Assembly (NCBI GenBank): GCA_002691245.1
Contig: NZHH01000005.1
Location: 1-15,951 of the forward strand
Length of the DNA stretch: 15,951 bases
Direction of reading: 5' to 3'
Source of the DNA: Methylaequor sp002691245
GTDB taxonomy: Bacteria > Pseudomonadota > Alphaproteobacteria > Methylaequorales > Methylaequoraceae
In this document: piece after piece, positions 1 to 7,578 of the stretch
Layout: every line of letters starts with the position of its first letter
Numbering within the stretch: position 1 is the first letter of the stretch
Notes under the pieces: generated by a model
What the model was told of the DNA's origin: nothing
The model's input: the letters and a program-made list of their open reading frames with translations, nothing else
Databases searched by the model: none
Position numbers and translations under genes: made by a program

Positions 1-2
1 TT

Positions 3-122
3 AAAATAAAAAATGAAATGGAAAATGTAAGAGAACTTTATGTTAAGGGTTTTATAACTAAAGAAGTTTATCAAAAAGAAACTAGAAATTTATTTGAAAT
101 GGCAACAGAATATGGAGCGTAA
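3..122 (+). CDS. 3' end of an unidentified protein with a SHOCT-like C-terminus (partial)
   Basis: This reading frame enters from the left edge and runs open for 39 codons to a TAA at 120-122. The visible tail contains ENVRELYVKGFITKEVYQ followed by KETRNLF. That matches the pattern of the SHOCT (short C-terminal) domain: a helix, then K-G-x-I-T, then a second helix with an aromatic residue and a basic/leucine end. SHOCT is a small oligomerisation or interaction module at the C-terminus of otherwise unrelated proteins, so it does not reveal the main function, which lies outside the window. A short gene starting at the ATG at 18 is possible but less likely than a gene cut by the edge. The frame overlaps the next gene by 11 bases, suggesting co-translation. 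Coding status is likely; the SHOCT call rests on pattern only. Confidence 0.55.
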   Translation, partial: KIKNEMENVRELYVKGFITKEVYQKETRNLFEMATEYGA

Positions 123-339
123 TAATAAAATTCAAAATTTAAAAGAATCAATCACGGAACTAAATAAACTCTCGTTAAGTGAAAAGAATAATTTATTAGA
201 ATCAATAGAAATGTTGTGGCTCAATGCTAGTGTTAGAAAAAAGAAAAAAGATATGATAATGCCTGATAACTCCAATGAAAATATATTAAGGATTAGACAA
301 CTTTTAGCTGCAGCTTGGTCAGAAGATTTGAAAGAATAG
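112..339 (+). CDS. Small hypothetical protein, charged and helical
   Basis: The frame encodes 75 residues from the ATG at 112 (MERNNKIQ). An in-frame TTG at 94 would add six residues, but I prefer the ATG because it overlaps the upstream stop by 11 bases, the style of junction used throughout this window. I do not recognise the family. The protein has no membrane segment or signal peptide. The first half (residues about 6-35) looks helical, with leucines and isoleucines spaced three to four apart (NLKESITELNKLSLSEKNN); a basic patch RKKKKD follows near residues 43-48. The tail, RIRQLLAAAWSEDLKE, is also likely to be helical. It faces the parvulin gene convergently with only 16 bases between the stop codons. 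A structural or adaptor role is possible, but nothing supports a specific function. Confidence 0.6.
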   Translation: MERNNKIQNLKESITELNKLSLSEKNNLLESIEMLWLNASVRKKKKDMIMPDNSNENILRIRQLLAAAWSEDLKE

Positions 340-355
340 ATAACTTTATTGTTTG

Positions 356-676
356 TTATTTATCCCTTTTGATAAGGTGATATCCAAATTCTGTTTCAAC
401 GGGCTCGCTTATTTCATCAACATCTAATTTAAATGCACACTCTTCGAATGGTTTAACCATCATACCTTTTCCAAATTCTCCTAAACTTCCTCCAGAAGAC
501 GCCGAAGAACAGTTTGAATGTTTTAAAGCTAGATCTCTAAAATTAGCATTGTCTTTAGTAAGACTTTTAAATATATCATCAATAAGGCTTTTTGCTTCAT
601 CTTTAGAAAGATCTGAACGAGAATCTCTTGATTCATTATGCATTATGAGTATATGTGAAGCTGAAATCTTATCCAT
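356..676 (-). CDS. Single-domain parvulin peptidyl-prolyl isomerase, Pin1-like
   Basis: The 106-residue protein is almost exactly one rotamase (PpiC/parvulin) fold, catalysing cis-trans isomerisation of X-Pro bonds. There is no signal peptide or membrane anchor, so it should be cytoplasmic, unlike SurA or PpiD. Aligned by eye to human Pin1, it keeps the catalytic-centre residues: His8 (Pin1 His59), Cys56 in HSNCSSAS (Pin1 Cys113) and His100 in FGYH (Pin1 His157). It also keeps the KPFEECAF segment (Pin1 KPFEDASF). In the phosphate-binding loop of Pin1 (Lys63, Arg68, Arg69), only Arg17 is retained: Lys63 is Met12 and Arg69 is Asp18. Phospho-specific binding is therefore uncertain. The ATG overlaps the transporter stop by 8 bases (ATGGATAA), implying translational coupling. 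The fold is very likely; the substrate is unknown. Confidence 0.9.
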   Translation of the reverse strand: MDKISASHILIMHNESRDSRSDLSKDEAKSLIDDIFKSLTKDNANFRDLALKHSNCSSASSGGSLGEFGKGMMVKPFEECAFKLDVDEISEPVETEFGYHLIKRDK

Positions 677-1769
677 TTTTATTTAGTGAAAAAATTATAT
701 TATTTATAAAATAAACCAATGCAAAAAATATGTAAATAACAGAATAATTTATAGTGTAATAGATAGAACAATAAAAAGCTATTGGCAATAAAAAAGCTAG
801 AGAAAATAGCGAAAGATTAAAGTGAGTTATCACATTGAATGTTGATTGTTTTTTTAATTGTAATTGAAAAACTAGATTACAGATGGAAAAACTTGCCACC
901 AAGGCAATAAAAAGTTTTAAAAAATCAATACTATATGAAGAGTCATGTTTGATAAATGAACAAATTGTAGCAAAAACAATAATTGAGATATTAAAAAAGA
1001 TAACTGATTTCCTTTTTCCAACTAAATTTGCTAACGGTGTTATGAAAACAAGTGTCATAATGGTTAAAAACAAATACAAAAAATCATAATTTAAAAAATG
1101 TAGATTTTCTGGATTTGAAAATTTTGGAAGCCAAGTTGAAGAAGAAAAAATAGCAAAAGACAATAATGGAATTATTATCAAAAAATTTGTAGATAAAGCT
1201 TCAGTTAAATTAAAGCTTTTAGATTTATCATATTCGAATTGTAAAAATATTTTTGTTTTGTAAACAAATTTAAAAATTATCAACATTAGTAAAATCACAA
1301 GTATAATTATAATATAAAATATTTTCCATCCTCCCTGATTTAAAAAATCATTTGAATAAATTTCATTGAGTAATAGGTACATCAAGGCTCCAAAAGCTAA
1401 TCCTATAACGTAAAAAAACCAATTTTTAATTTCACACAAATTACAATTAAGCTCTTTTCCATTAAAGTTAATCCCTCTATATGCTAAAGAAATAAAAATA
1501 CCAAACATAATCCTTGCTATACAAAAAATCATAATCGATAGTAAATTTGGAAAATCACTAAAAACTAAAATATGCAATGAGTATGAAAGTATAAGCAAAT
1601 TTAAAATATTAATTTTTGATAGAGAGTTTTTCTTCATAAAATTGATTAATTTTATGTCAAATATTCTTGATACACATGACAAAAGAATTACAAAAGCCAT
1701 TAATATAAATGAAACTCTGGTATCATAGCTACTAAAAAAAAAAGAGGACAAATATGTTAAAATTGACAA
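669..1769 (-). CDS. MFS-like multi-pass transporter; 5' end disturbed by a poly-A frameshift
   Basis: The frame encodes 366 residues from a TTG at 1769, with about 12 hydrophobic segments typical of a Major Facilitator Superfamily permease in the inner membrane. The layout resembles ProP/metabolite:H+ symporter relatives: a Ser/Phe-rich TM1 end, a D-T-R-V loop, then TM2 running into a SRIFD...FMKKNSL stretch that looks like a degenerate MFS motif A. The substrate cannot be told. The TTG start is suspect because it cuts TM1 in half. The same frame stays open upstream, encoding VIPFIDGLDLSVS, a plausible start of TM1, and leads back to an ATG at 1854, two bases after the mfd stop, separated by a 13-A run that is one base out of register. 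With 12 A the protein would be 394 residues. The TTG has no clear ribosome binding site. The gene lies in an apparent operon with mfd and the parvulin. Confidence 0.7.
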   Translation of the reverse strand: MSILTYLSSFFFSSYDTRVSFILMAFVILLSCVSRIFDIKLINFMKKNSLSKINILNLLILSYSLHILVFSDFPNLLSIMIFCIARIMFGIFISLAYRGINFNGKELNCNLCEIKNWFFYVIGLAFGALMYLLLNEIYSNDFLNQGGWKIFYIIIILVILLMLIIFKFVYKTKIFLQFEYDKSKSFNLTEALSTNFLIIIPLLSFAIFSSSTWLPKFSNPENLHFLNYDFLYLFLTIMTLVFITPLANLVGKRKSVIFFNISIIVFATICSFIKHDSSYSIDFLKLFIALVASFSICNLVFQLQLKKQSTFNVITHFNLSLFSLAFLLPIAFYCSIYYTINYSVIYIFFALVYFINNIIFSLNKNG

Positions 1770-1854
1770 ACTTACCGATAAATCTAGTCCATCAATAAAA
1801 GGTATTACATCATTTCCATCTAATGTTATATTTTTTGTTTTTTTTTTTTTGCAT
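1770..1854 (-). other. Probable true 5' end of the transporter gene, containing an A13 run out of frame by one
   Basis: Read on -, mfd ends TAA (1859-1857), two A follow, then ATG (1854-1852), one C and thirteen A (1850-1838). From the ATG the unshifted frame stops after 15 codons. Dropping one A, or adding two, joins the ATG to the downstream transporter frame without a stop and adds 28 residues that complete the first membrane segment. Three explanations are possible: a sequencing or assembly error in the homopolymer, phase variation by strand slippage, or expression through RNA polymerase slippage on the A tract. Confidence 0.6.
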
Positions 1855-1856
1855 TT

Positions 1857-4800
1857 TTACTTCAAGATAATTGATAATAAATTTTTTAACCCATTAACTC
1901 TCTGGATATCTTCAACTTTTTCATTATAATAGAACAGTTTGGAGTTGGGTAATAATTTCAAAAGCTTAGGATTTTTTTCAACAAGTTTAATGATATCCTC
2001 AATTTTTTTCATTTTATCAGTTTTAAATTCTAGTACAAACCCTTTATTACTGTAGTCTATTTTATTAATATTTGCTTTTTTTGCCATTATTTTTATCTCT
2101 AAAATATGAAATAAATTTTTGAAAGAAATTGGCACTTTCCCAAATCTATCACTTAAATTAGTAAGCATATCGTTTAAATCATTAATATTATCGATGTTAG
2201 ATATTTTTCTGTAAAGACTAAGCCTAACATCGATATCTTTGATATATTCTTCAGGTATACTTACTGGAAAACCCAGTCTTATTAGAGGTGACCAATCATC
2301 TTCTAGTGGTTTAGTACTTTTAATCTCATCCACAGTTTCCTTTAACATTTTATAGTATAACTCTATTCCAACTTCTTTAATATGACCTGATTGTTCTTCA
2401 CCAACAATATTACCACCACCTCTTAGATCCAAATCATTTGATGCTATTGAAAGCCCTGAACCAAGACTTTTTATTTTTGAAATAATTTGAAGTTTTCTAA
2501 GAGAGTCTTCTTTTATTTTTCTAAAATCATCAACAATTAAGTATGCGTAGGCTTGTCTAGATGACCTTCCCACTCTTCCTCTCAATTGATATAATTGCGA
2601 AAGACCAAATAGGTTTGGTTTTTCAATAATAATTGTATTTACATTTGATACATCTAAACCTGATTCAATCATTGCTGTTGATATCAATAAATTTGATTTT
2701 CGCTTAAAAAACCTCTCATATGAAGATTCAATTTCTTTTGTGGAAAGTTTTCCGTGAATTATGTCAAATACAAGGTTTGGAATTATACTAACTAAATTCT
2801 TCTTAATTTTTTCTAAATCTGAAATTCTTGGAGCAACGTAAAATATCTGACCATTCCTTTCAATCTCTTTTTCAATTATTTGCTTAATTTGTTTTTTTTC
2901 AAAACGCATCAGATAAGTCTTAATATTTAGCCTGCTTAAAGGAGGTGTTTTAATTAAAGAAATGTTTTTTAATTGAAAAATCGAAGACTGTAATGTTCTT
3001 GGAATTGGTGTAGCACTCAAAGTAAGAACATGACAATTTGGTTTAATTTTTTTTAATTTCTCTTTTTGTTCTACTCCAAAGCTCTGCTCCTCATCAATTA
3101 TAATTAAACCAAGTTTATTAAATATTATATCGCTTGAAAAAATAGCGTGGGTACCGATTATTATATCAATCTTACCATTTTTTATTCTTTCTTTTATAAG
3201 TTTCTTTTGATTGTCTGATTCTTTTCTTGAAATTCTTTCAATAATATATTTGAAATTGATAAATCTTTTTTTAAAATTTCTTTCATGTTGATTCACCAGT
3301 AAAAGTTTAGGACATAATAGTGCAACTTGATACCCTGCTGAAATTGTTATAAACGCTGCTCTCATTGCTATCTCAGTTTTTCCAAAACCAACATCTCCAC
3401 AAAGCAGTCTGTCCATAGGTTGTCCGGATGATAAGTCATTTTCAATTTGATTAATTGATTTAAGTTGATCAGAGGTTTCAGTAAATTCAAATTCCGATGA
3501 GAATTTCTCATACTCATAGGTTTGTGGTACTAAGATATCACCTTTTTTTAACTTTCTTTCCGCTGCAGTTTTAATTAAAATTTTAGCAATATCTTTTATT
3601 CTTTTTTTTACAATTGATTTCCTTTGTTGCCAATTCTGAAGACCAAGTTTATCTAGGTTAACACTAATATCACTATGACCATACCTTGAGATTAGTTCCA
3701 AATTTTCAACAGGAATTAATAATTTATCTCCACCAAAGTAAATTATCTCAATAAATTCTAGTAAAACATTATTTAAGTCTTTTACTTTAAGACCATTGTA
3801 CTTGCCAACACCATGATCATTATGAACTATATAATCACCAATTTTTAAAGTGGAATATTCTTCAATTAAGTTTTCTTCTTTAATATTTTTTTTTACACTT
3901 TTCTTTAAAGATTTTTCAAATATATCTTCTTCAGAAATAAAACAAAGCTTAACTAGATTATTGTATATAAGATAAAAACTATTTTTAATTTCATACTCTA
4001 AAACAAAGACTTTTGAAGAATGTTTTAAAATATTATCAAAATTAAATAAGCTAATTTCAACAAATTGAATGTTATGATATTTTAAATAATTACAATATTT
4101 TTTTTTCCCCCCTTGCGAGAAAAAACATAATAATAAAATTTCTTTTTGCTTTATGAGGTTAAATAATAATTCCTTGTTTGTTTGTTTGTCGTGCTTTTTT
4201 AATTCGATATTACTTGAAAATTCAACAAATTCATTTTTTTCTTTTGTTAATTGTTTTTGATCAATCAATAAATAATTATCTTCAATATTTTTCTTTAAAT
4301 CATCAACTTTTAAAAAATAATCAGACTCTTCTTCAAAATAATTTTTAAAATCACCTAAAATATCTATTTTTTGTTTATAATAGTTTGAAAAATAAAATTC
4401 AAAATCAAGATCAAAAACTAGCTTAAATTTACTCAAGTATTCTAATAATGAATTATATTCTCTGTTTAATATAGGAAAAAATTGTTCTGAACCTGTTAGG
4501 ATATTCTTTTCTGATATTGACTTGTAATAATCGTCTTTATCTTTTATAATTAATTTACGAAATTTTTCTCTAAAGCATTCGATATTTTCTTTATTAAACT
4601 GTATTTCACTTGATAAAAATAAATTGTACTCATTAATTTTTTTCTTAGATAATTGATTATCAACAGAGAATAAATTTATTTTGTAAATTTTATCAAAATC
4701 AAAAATTATTCTTATTGGATGATCTTCTATTGGGGAGAATATATCAAGTATCTCACCTCTGACAGAATATTCTCCAGGATTATGAACAAAATCAAGCCTT

Positions 4801-5234
4801 TCATATCCAGAACTTTCTAGAAAATTTATAATATCCTCGTATTTAATATCTTTATTGATTGTTAGTCTAAATAAAGAATTATTATTCTTATTAATTTTTA
4901 TTGTTTTGGTTAATAAAGTTTTAATGCAACATATTAAGATTACATCTTGCTCATCTTTGAAAATTAAGTCGTAGAGTGTTCTAATTCTCGAAGTTTTGAT
5001 TTCGGATGTTGGAGATAAATTTGATAAAAAATCACAGTCGAAATCGGGAAATTCGATTACTTTTACTGAGCTATTTATTCTTGAGATATTTTTTTTTAAT
5101 AATTCAATATCTAATTCTTCATTTGAAAAATACGCTATTTTTTTATATTTTGACGTTGCTATCACTAAGAACAACTCTAAGGATGCATTTGTAAGATTGA
5201 AGTTTAAATGGTTTTTTAGTAATTCAGGAATCAT
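1857..5234 (-). CDS. mfd: Transcription-repair coupling factor Mfd
   Basis: Mfd is a DNA translocase that removes RNA polymerase stalled at lesions and recruits UvrA, linking transcription to nucleotide excision repair. The 1125 residues match the usual length of about 1150. The domains come in the expected order. The UvrB-like N-terminal region has the VRGEILDIF segment near residues 158-166. The RNA polymerase interaction domain starts near 458, with GDYIVHNDHGVGKY from 466. Then come Walker A GDVGFGKT (613-620, Lys619), the DEEQ box (714-717), SATPIPR, and motif VI in LFGLSQLYQLRGRVGRS. The TRG motif DLDLRGGGN (934-942) follows, then the C-terminal regulatory domain. The N-terminal region is low in complexity and Lys/Asn-rich, as expected from base composition. 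The start ATG overlaps sdhE by 11 bases. A G6A9 tract (4112-4098) lies inside the gene but the frame is intact. Confidence 0.98.
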   Translation of the reverse strand: MIPELLKNHLNFNLTNASLELFLVIATSKYKKIAYFSNEELDIELLKKNISRINSSVKVIEFPDFDCDFLSNLSPTSEIKTSRIRTLYDLIFKDEQDVILICCIKTLLTKTIKINKNNNSLFRLTINKDIKYEDIINFLESSGYERLDFVHNPGEYSVRGEILDIFSPIEDHPIRIIFDFDKIYKINLFSVDNQLSKKKINEYNLFLSSEIQFNKENIECFREKFRKLIIKDKDDYYKSISEKNILTGSEQFFPILNREYNSLLEYLSKFKLVFDLDFEFYFSNYYKQKIDILGDFKNYFEEESDYFLKVDDLKKNIEDNYLLIDQKQLTKEKNEFVEFSSNIELKKHDKQTNKELLFNLIKQKEILLLCFFSQGGKKKYCNYLKYHNIQFVEISLFNFDNILKHSSKVFVLEYEIKNSFYLIYNNLVKLCFISEEDIFEKSLKKSVKKNIKEENLIEEYSTLKIGDYIVHNDHGVGKYNGLKVKDLNNVLLEFIEIIYFGGDKLLIPVENLELISRYGHSDISVNLDKLGLQNWQQRKSIVKKRIKDIAKILIKTAAERKLKKGDILVPQTYEYEKFSSEFEFTETSDQLKSINQIENDLSSGQPMDRLLCGDVGFGKTEIAMRAAFITISAGYQVALLCPKLLLVNQHERNFKKRFINFKYIIERISRKESDNQKKLIKERIKNGKIDIIIGTHAIFSSDIIFNKLGLIIIDEEQSFGVEQKEKLKKIKPNCHVLTLSATPIPRTLQSSIFQLKNISLIKTPPLSRLNIKTYLMRFEKKQIKQIIEKEIERNGQIFYVAPRISDLEKIKKNLVSIIPNLVFDIIHGKLSTKEIESSYERFFKRKSNLLISTAMIESGLDVSNVNTIIIEKPNLFGLSQLYQLRGRVGRSSRQAYAYLIVDDFRKIKEDSLRKLQIISKIKSLGSGLSIASNDLDLRGGGNIVGEEQSGHIKEVGIELYYKMLKETVDEIKSTKPLEDDWSPLIRLGFPVSIPEEYIKDIDVRLSLYRKISNIDNINDLNDMLTNLSDRFGKVPISFKNLFHILEIKIMAKKANINKIDYSNKGFVLEFKTDKMKKIEDIIKLVEKNPKLLKLLPNSKLFYYNEKVEDIQRVNGLKNLLSIILK

Positions 5235-5478
5235 TACATATTAAAAAGATTTTTTTCATTATACTATTATCAAGATTGGCTGGAAGTTTTTCTTTTTTAA
5301 GCACAATATCTAGTAGGAAATTATCTGGCAAGTTTAAAATTTCCTGTAACTCGCTTAATTCTTGGCAAGTAATTACAGTCCCGTATCTAAAAACAAACTT
5401 TTCAAAAATAATATCTAGCTCTTTAATACCTCTGTATTTAGCTCGATGTAGAATTTTTTTTCTAAAAGGTGTATTCAT
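5224..5478 (-). CDS. sdhE: FAD assembly factor SdhE (succinate dehydrogenase flavinylation, DUF339)
   Basis: The 84-residue cytoplasmic protein carries the hallmark RGxxE motif (Arg16, Gly17, Glu20 in YRGIKELD). In SdhE/Sdh5/YgfY proteins this motif contacts succinate dehydrogenase subunit A and is needed for covalent FAD attachment. The rest fits the five-helix fold, including a CQELSELQEILNLPDN stretch comparable to the family's conserved acidic, aromatic and LxxPD segment. Length matches the family (about 80-95). The frame ends inside mfd with an 11-base overlap, so it is probably the first gene of the sdhE-mfd unit. Neighbouring recG, sdhE and mfd are, to my knowledge, a recurrent alphaproteobacterial arrangement. 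Upstream of its ATG is TATAAT on - (5488-5483), too close to be a standard promoter unless the message is nearly leaderless. Confidence 0.9.
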   Translation of the reverse strand: MNTPFRKKILHRAKYRGIKELDIIFEKFVFRYGTVITCQELSELQEILNLPDNFLLDIVLKKEKLPANLDNSIMKKIFLICNDS

Positions 5479-5505
5479 AATAATTATATTTGTGAGGTAC
5501 TTTAG
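5479..5505. promoter_or_regulatory. 27-base divergent gap between sdhE and recG
   Basis: Only 27 bases separate the two start codons, so any promoters must reach into the opposite gene. On - a TATAAT lies at 5488-5483; on + a TATATT lies at 5485-5490. No convincing -35 box is seen for either. The recG side has a clear Shine-Dalgarno GAGG at 5494-5497, eight bases before the TTG at 5506, which is the main support for that non-ATG start. Confidence 0.35.
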
Positions 5506-7578
5506 TTGGTTAATTTAAAAAACAAAAATATTTTTAATCATTTTGAATTTTATAGAAGTAACAAGTCAATTAAAAATATAATTAATTTTTTTGGAGAAAG
5601 ACTAATTGACCTATACATGCATTTTCCTAATTCGATAAATAACAATAATCTTATTCCAAAGCTAAACTTAAATGATGAAAATACATTTATAACTGTTGAT
5701 ATTGAAGTATTAAATTATGAAAATAGATTTAATAAACGTTCTCCATTTAAAGTCTTATGTAAGGATACTCATAATCAATTAATTAATATTCTTTATTTTT
5801 ATATGAATGTGTATCAGGTAAAGAATATTTTAAGTTTAAACGAAAAATATAGGATAAGTGGAAAATTAAACATTAAAAATAGAAATTTTCAAATGATTCA
5901 CCCTACAAATATTTTTAAAGAGCAAGATAAAAATAATTTTGATTACTTTGAACCCAAATATGATTTAGCAAGGAAGAGCATAAATCAGAAAATCTTAAGA
6001 AGATTTATTAAAAATAATTTCAATCTGCTCTCCTCTTTCAGTTTTCCTAATGAGTGGATCGATAAGAAATTCAAACTTAAAAATTGGAAATCCTTCAAGG
6101 AAACATTAAAAGAAGTACACTTTCCTCAAAACATTGAAGAAGTAAAAAGGCTTGAGCAGAACCGGAAAAGATTAGCTTTTGACGAATTGTTATCTAGCTA
6201 TTTAACATTTTATGAGTTAAGAGATGAATTTAATTGTAGAAGAACTAAAAACAAAATAATCTCATCAGAATTATCTAAATCTATAATAAAGAAACTTCCT
6301 TTCAAACTCACAAATGACCAAGAAAAATCTTTCATTGAAATAAAGAAAGACCTTTTAAGTAATAAAAAAATGTACAGACTGATCCAAGGAGATGTTGGTT
6401 CTGGAAAAACAATTGTGGCTCTCTTAGTAATTGCTGATTTATTTGCAAGCGGTTTTCAATCAGTTTTGATGGTACCAACTGAAATACTTGCAAAACAACA
6501 TTTCAATTATTTTAAAAGTCTTCTTATTAATTATCAAATTAAAGTCGAGTTATTAACTAGTAAAACATCACAAAAAGATAAGAAGAGAATTTATGAAGAT
6601 ATTTCAAATAATAAAACTCATGTTTTGATTGGAACGCATAGTGTTTATAATTCCTCTGTAAAATTTAAGAACTTAGGTCTAATAGTTATAGATGAACAAC
6701 ACAAATTTGGAGTGAAACAAAGAATAAATCTTTTGGAAAAATCCGTTGATAGCAATACATTGATAATGTCTGCAACTCCAATACCAAGAAGTTTATCATT
6801 TGCTTTTTACGGAGAGATTTCTGTTTCCAACATTAAATCAAAACCCAAAGGAAGAAAAAACGTAGTAACTTCAATAATTAGTGATAATAAAATAAAAGAT
6901 TTAATAGATGGCATAAAAAGAAAAATTAAAAAAAATGAGCAAGTCTTTTGGATTTTACCAACAATTGGATCCATAGTAGATGAAAAAGAAAATCTAGTTA
7001 CTAGATTTGAGTATTTAAAAAAGATTTTTAAAGAGCAAGTTAATACATTACACGGAAAATTAAACAAAGATGAAATAGAAGAAAGAATGAATGATTTTAG
7101 AAAAAAGAAAATTATGATTTTAGTTGCAACAACTGTTGTTGAAGTTGGAATAAATATTCCTGATGCTACTTTAATGATTATAGAACAAGCTGAAAGATTC
7201 GGTTTGTCTCAACTTCATCAACTTAGAGGAAGAATTAACAGAGGTAATTTAGACGCTAATTGCGTTCTTATACATAGCAGAAATTTATCTGAAACCTCCA
7301 AACAAAGATTATTAATATTAAAAAATAATAATGATGGATTTGACATTGCAGAAAAAGACCTTCATTTAAGGGGTGCTGGAGACTTTTTTGGTACAAATCA
7401 ATCTGGAATACCCTCTTGGAAATTTTTCAGACCATATATCGATCATAATTTAATTGAACTTGTGAAAAGAAATGCTGAAATTTTAGTTAAAAATAAAGCT
7501 GAAAATAAAGAAAAGATAATTTTTCTAAAAAAGGTTTTTTATAAAGAAAGAGATTTTAAGAATTTTTTTTCTGTTTAG
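5506..7578 (+). CDS. recG: ATP-dependent DNA helicase RecG
   Basis: RecG reverses stalled replication forks and processes branched DNA in the cytoplasm. The 690 residues match the usual length of about 690. The N-terminal wedge (OB-like) region covers roughly residues 20-140. The helicase core shows Walker A GDVGSGKT (295-302, Lys301), DEQH (396-399) in IDEQHKFGVKQR, and SATPIPR, followed by EVGINIPDATLMIIEQAERFG. The C-terminal LHLRGAGDFFGTNQSG motif is typical of RecG. One oddity is in motif VI: the usual GRVGR reads GRINR, with Asn578 in place of the glycine. The start is TTG at 5506, supported by GAGG eight bases upstream; no ATG lies near. It is divergent from sdhE, and its last 23 bases overlap the convergent DUF502 gene. 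Confidence 0.97.
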   Translation: MVNLKNKNIFNHFEFYRSNKSIKNIINFFGERLIDLYMHFPNSINNNNLIPKLNLNDENTFITVDIEVLNYENRFNKRSPFKVLCKDTHNQLINILYFYMNVYQVKNILSLNEKYRISGKLNIKNRNFQMIHPTNIFKEQDKNNFDYFEPKYDLARKSINQKILRRFIKNNFNLLSSFSFPNEWIDKKFKLKNWKSFKETLKEVHFPQNIEEVKRLEQNRKRLAFDELLSSYLTFYELRDEFNCRRTKNKIISSELSKSIIKKLPFKLTNDQEKSFIEIKKDLLSNKKMYRLIQGDVGSGKTIVALLVIADLFASGFQSVLMVPTEILAKQHFNYFKSLLINYQIKVELLTSKTSQKDKKRIYEDISNNKTHVLIGTHSVYNSSVKFKNLGLIVIDEQHKFGVKQRINLLEKSVDSNTLIMSATPIPRSLSFAFYGEISVSNIKSKPKGRKNVVTSIISDNKIKDLIDGIKRKIKKNEQVFWILPTIGSIVDEKENLVTRFEYLKKIFKEQVNTLHGKLNKDEIEERMNDFRKKKIMILVATTVVEVGINIPDATLMIIEQAERFGLSQLHQLRGRINRGNLDANCVLIHSRNLSETSKQRLLILKNNNDGFDIAEKDLHLRGAGDFFGTNQSGIPSWKFFRPYIDHNLIELVKRNAEILVKNKAENKEKIIFLKKVFYKERDFKNFFSV

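Noticed and set aside
340..362. ATAAC/GTTAT inverted repeat as a terminator between the small gene and the parvulin
   Set aside because: Only five A/T-dominated pairs with a ten-base loop and no T run; not a credible terminator.
883..1089. 68-codon open frame on + inside the transporter gene
   Set aside because: Antisense to membrane segments of the transporter and without a recognisable family.
4168..4190. TTTG tandem repeat as a microsatellite
   Set aside because: Only three or four units, fully inside mfd (KQTNK region), with frame intact and no sign of a regulatory role.
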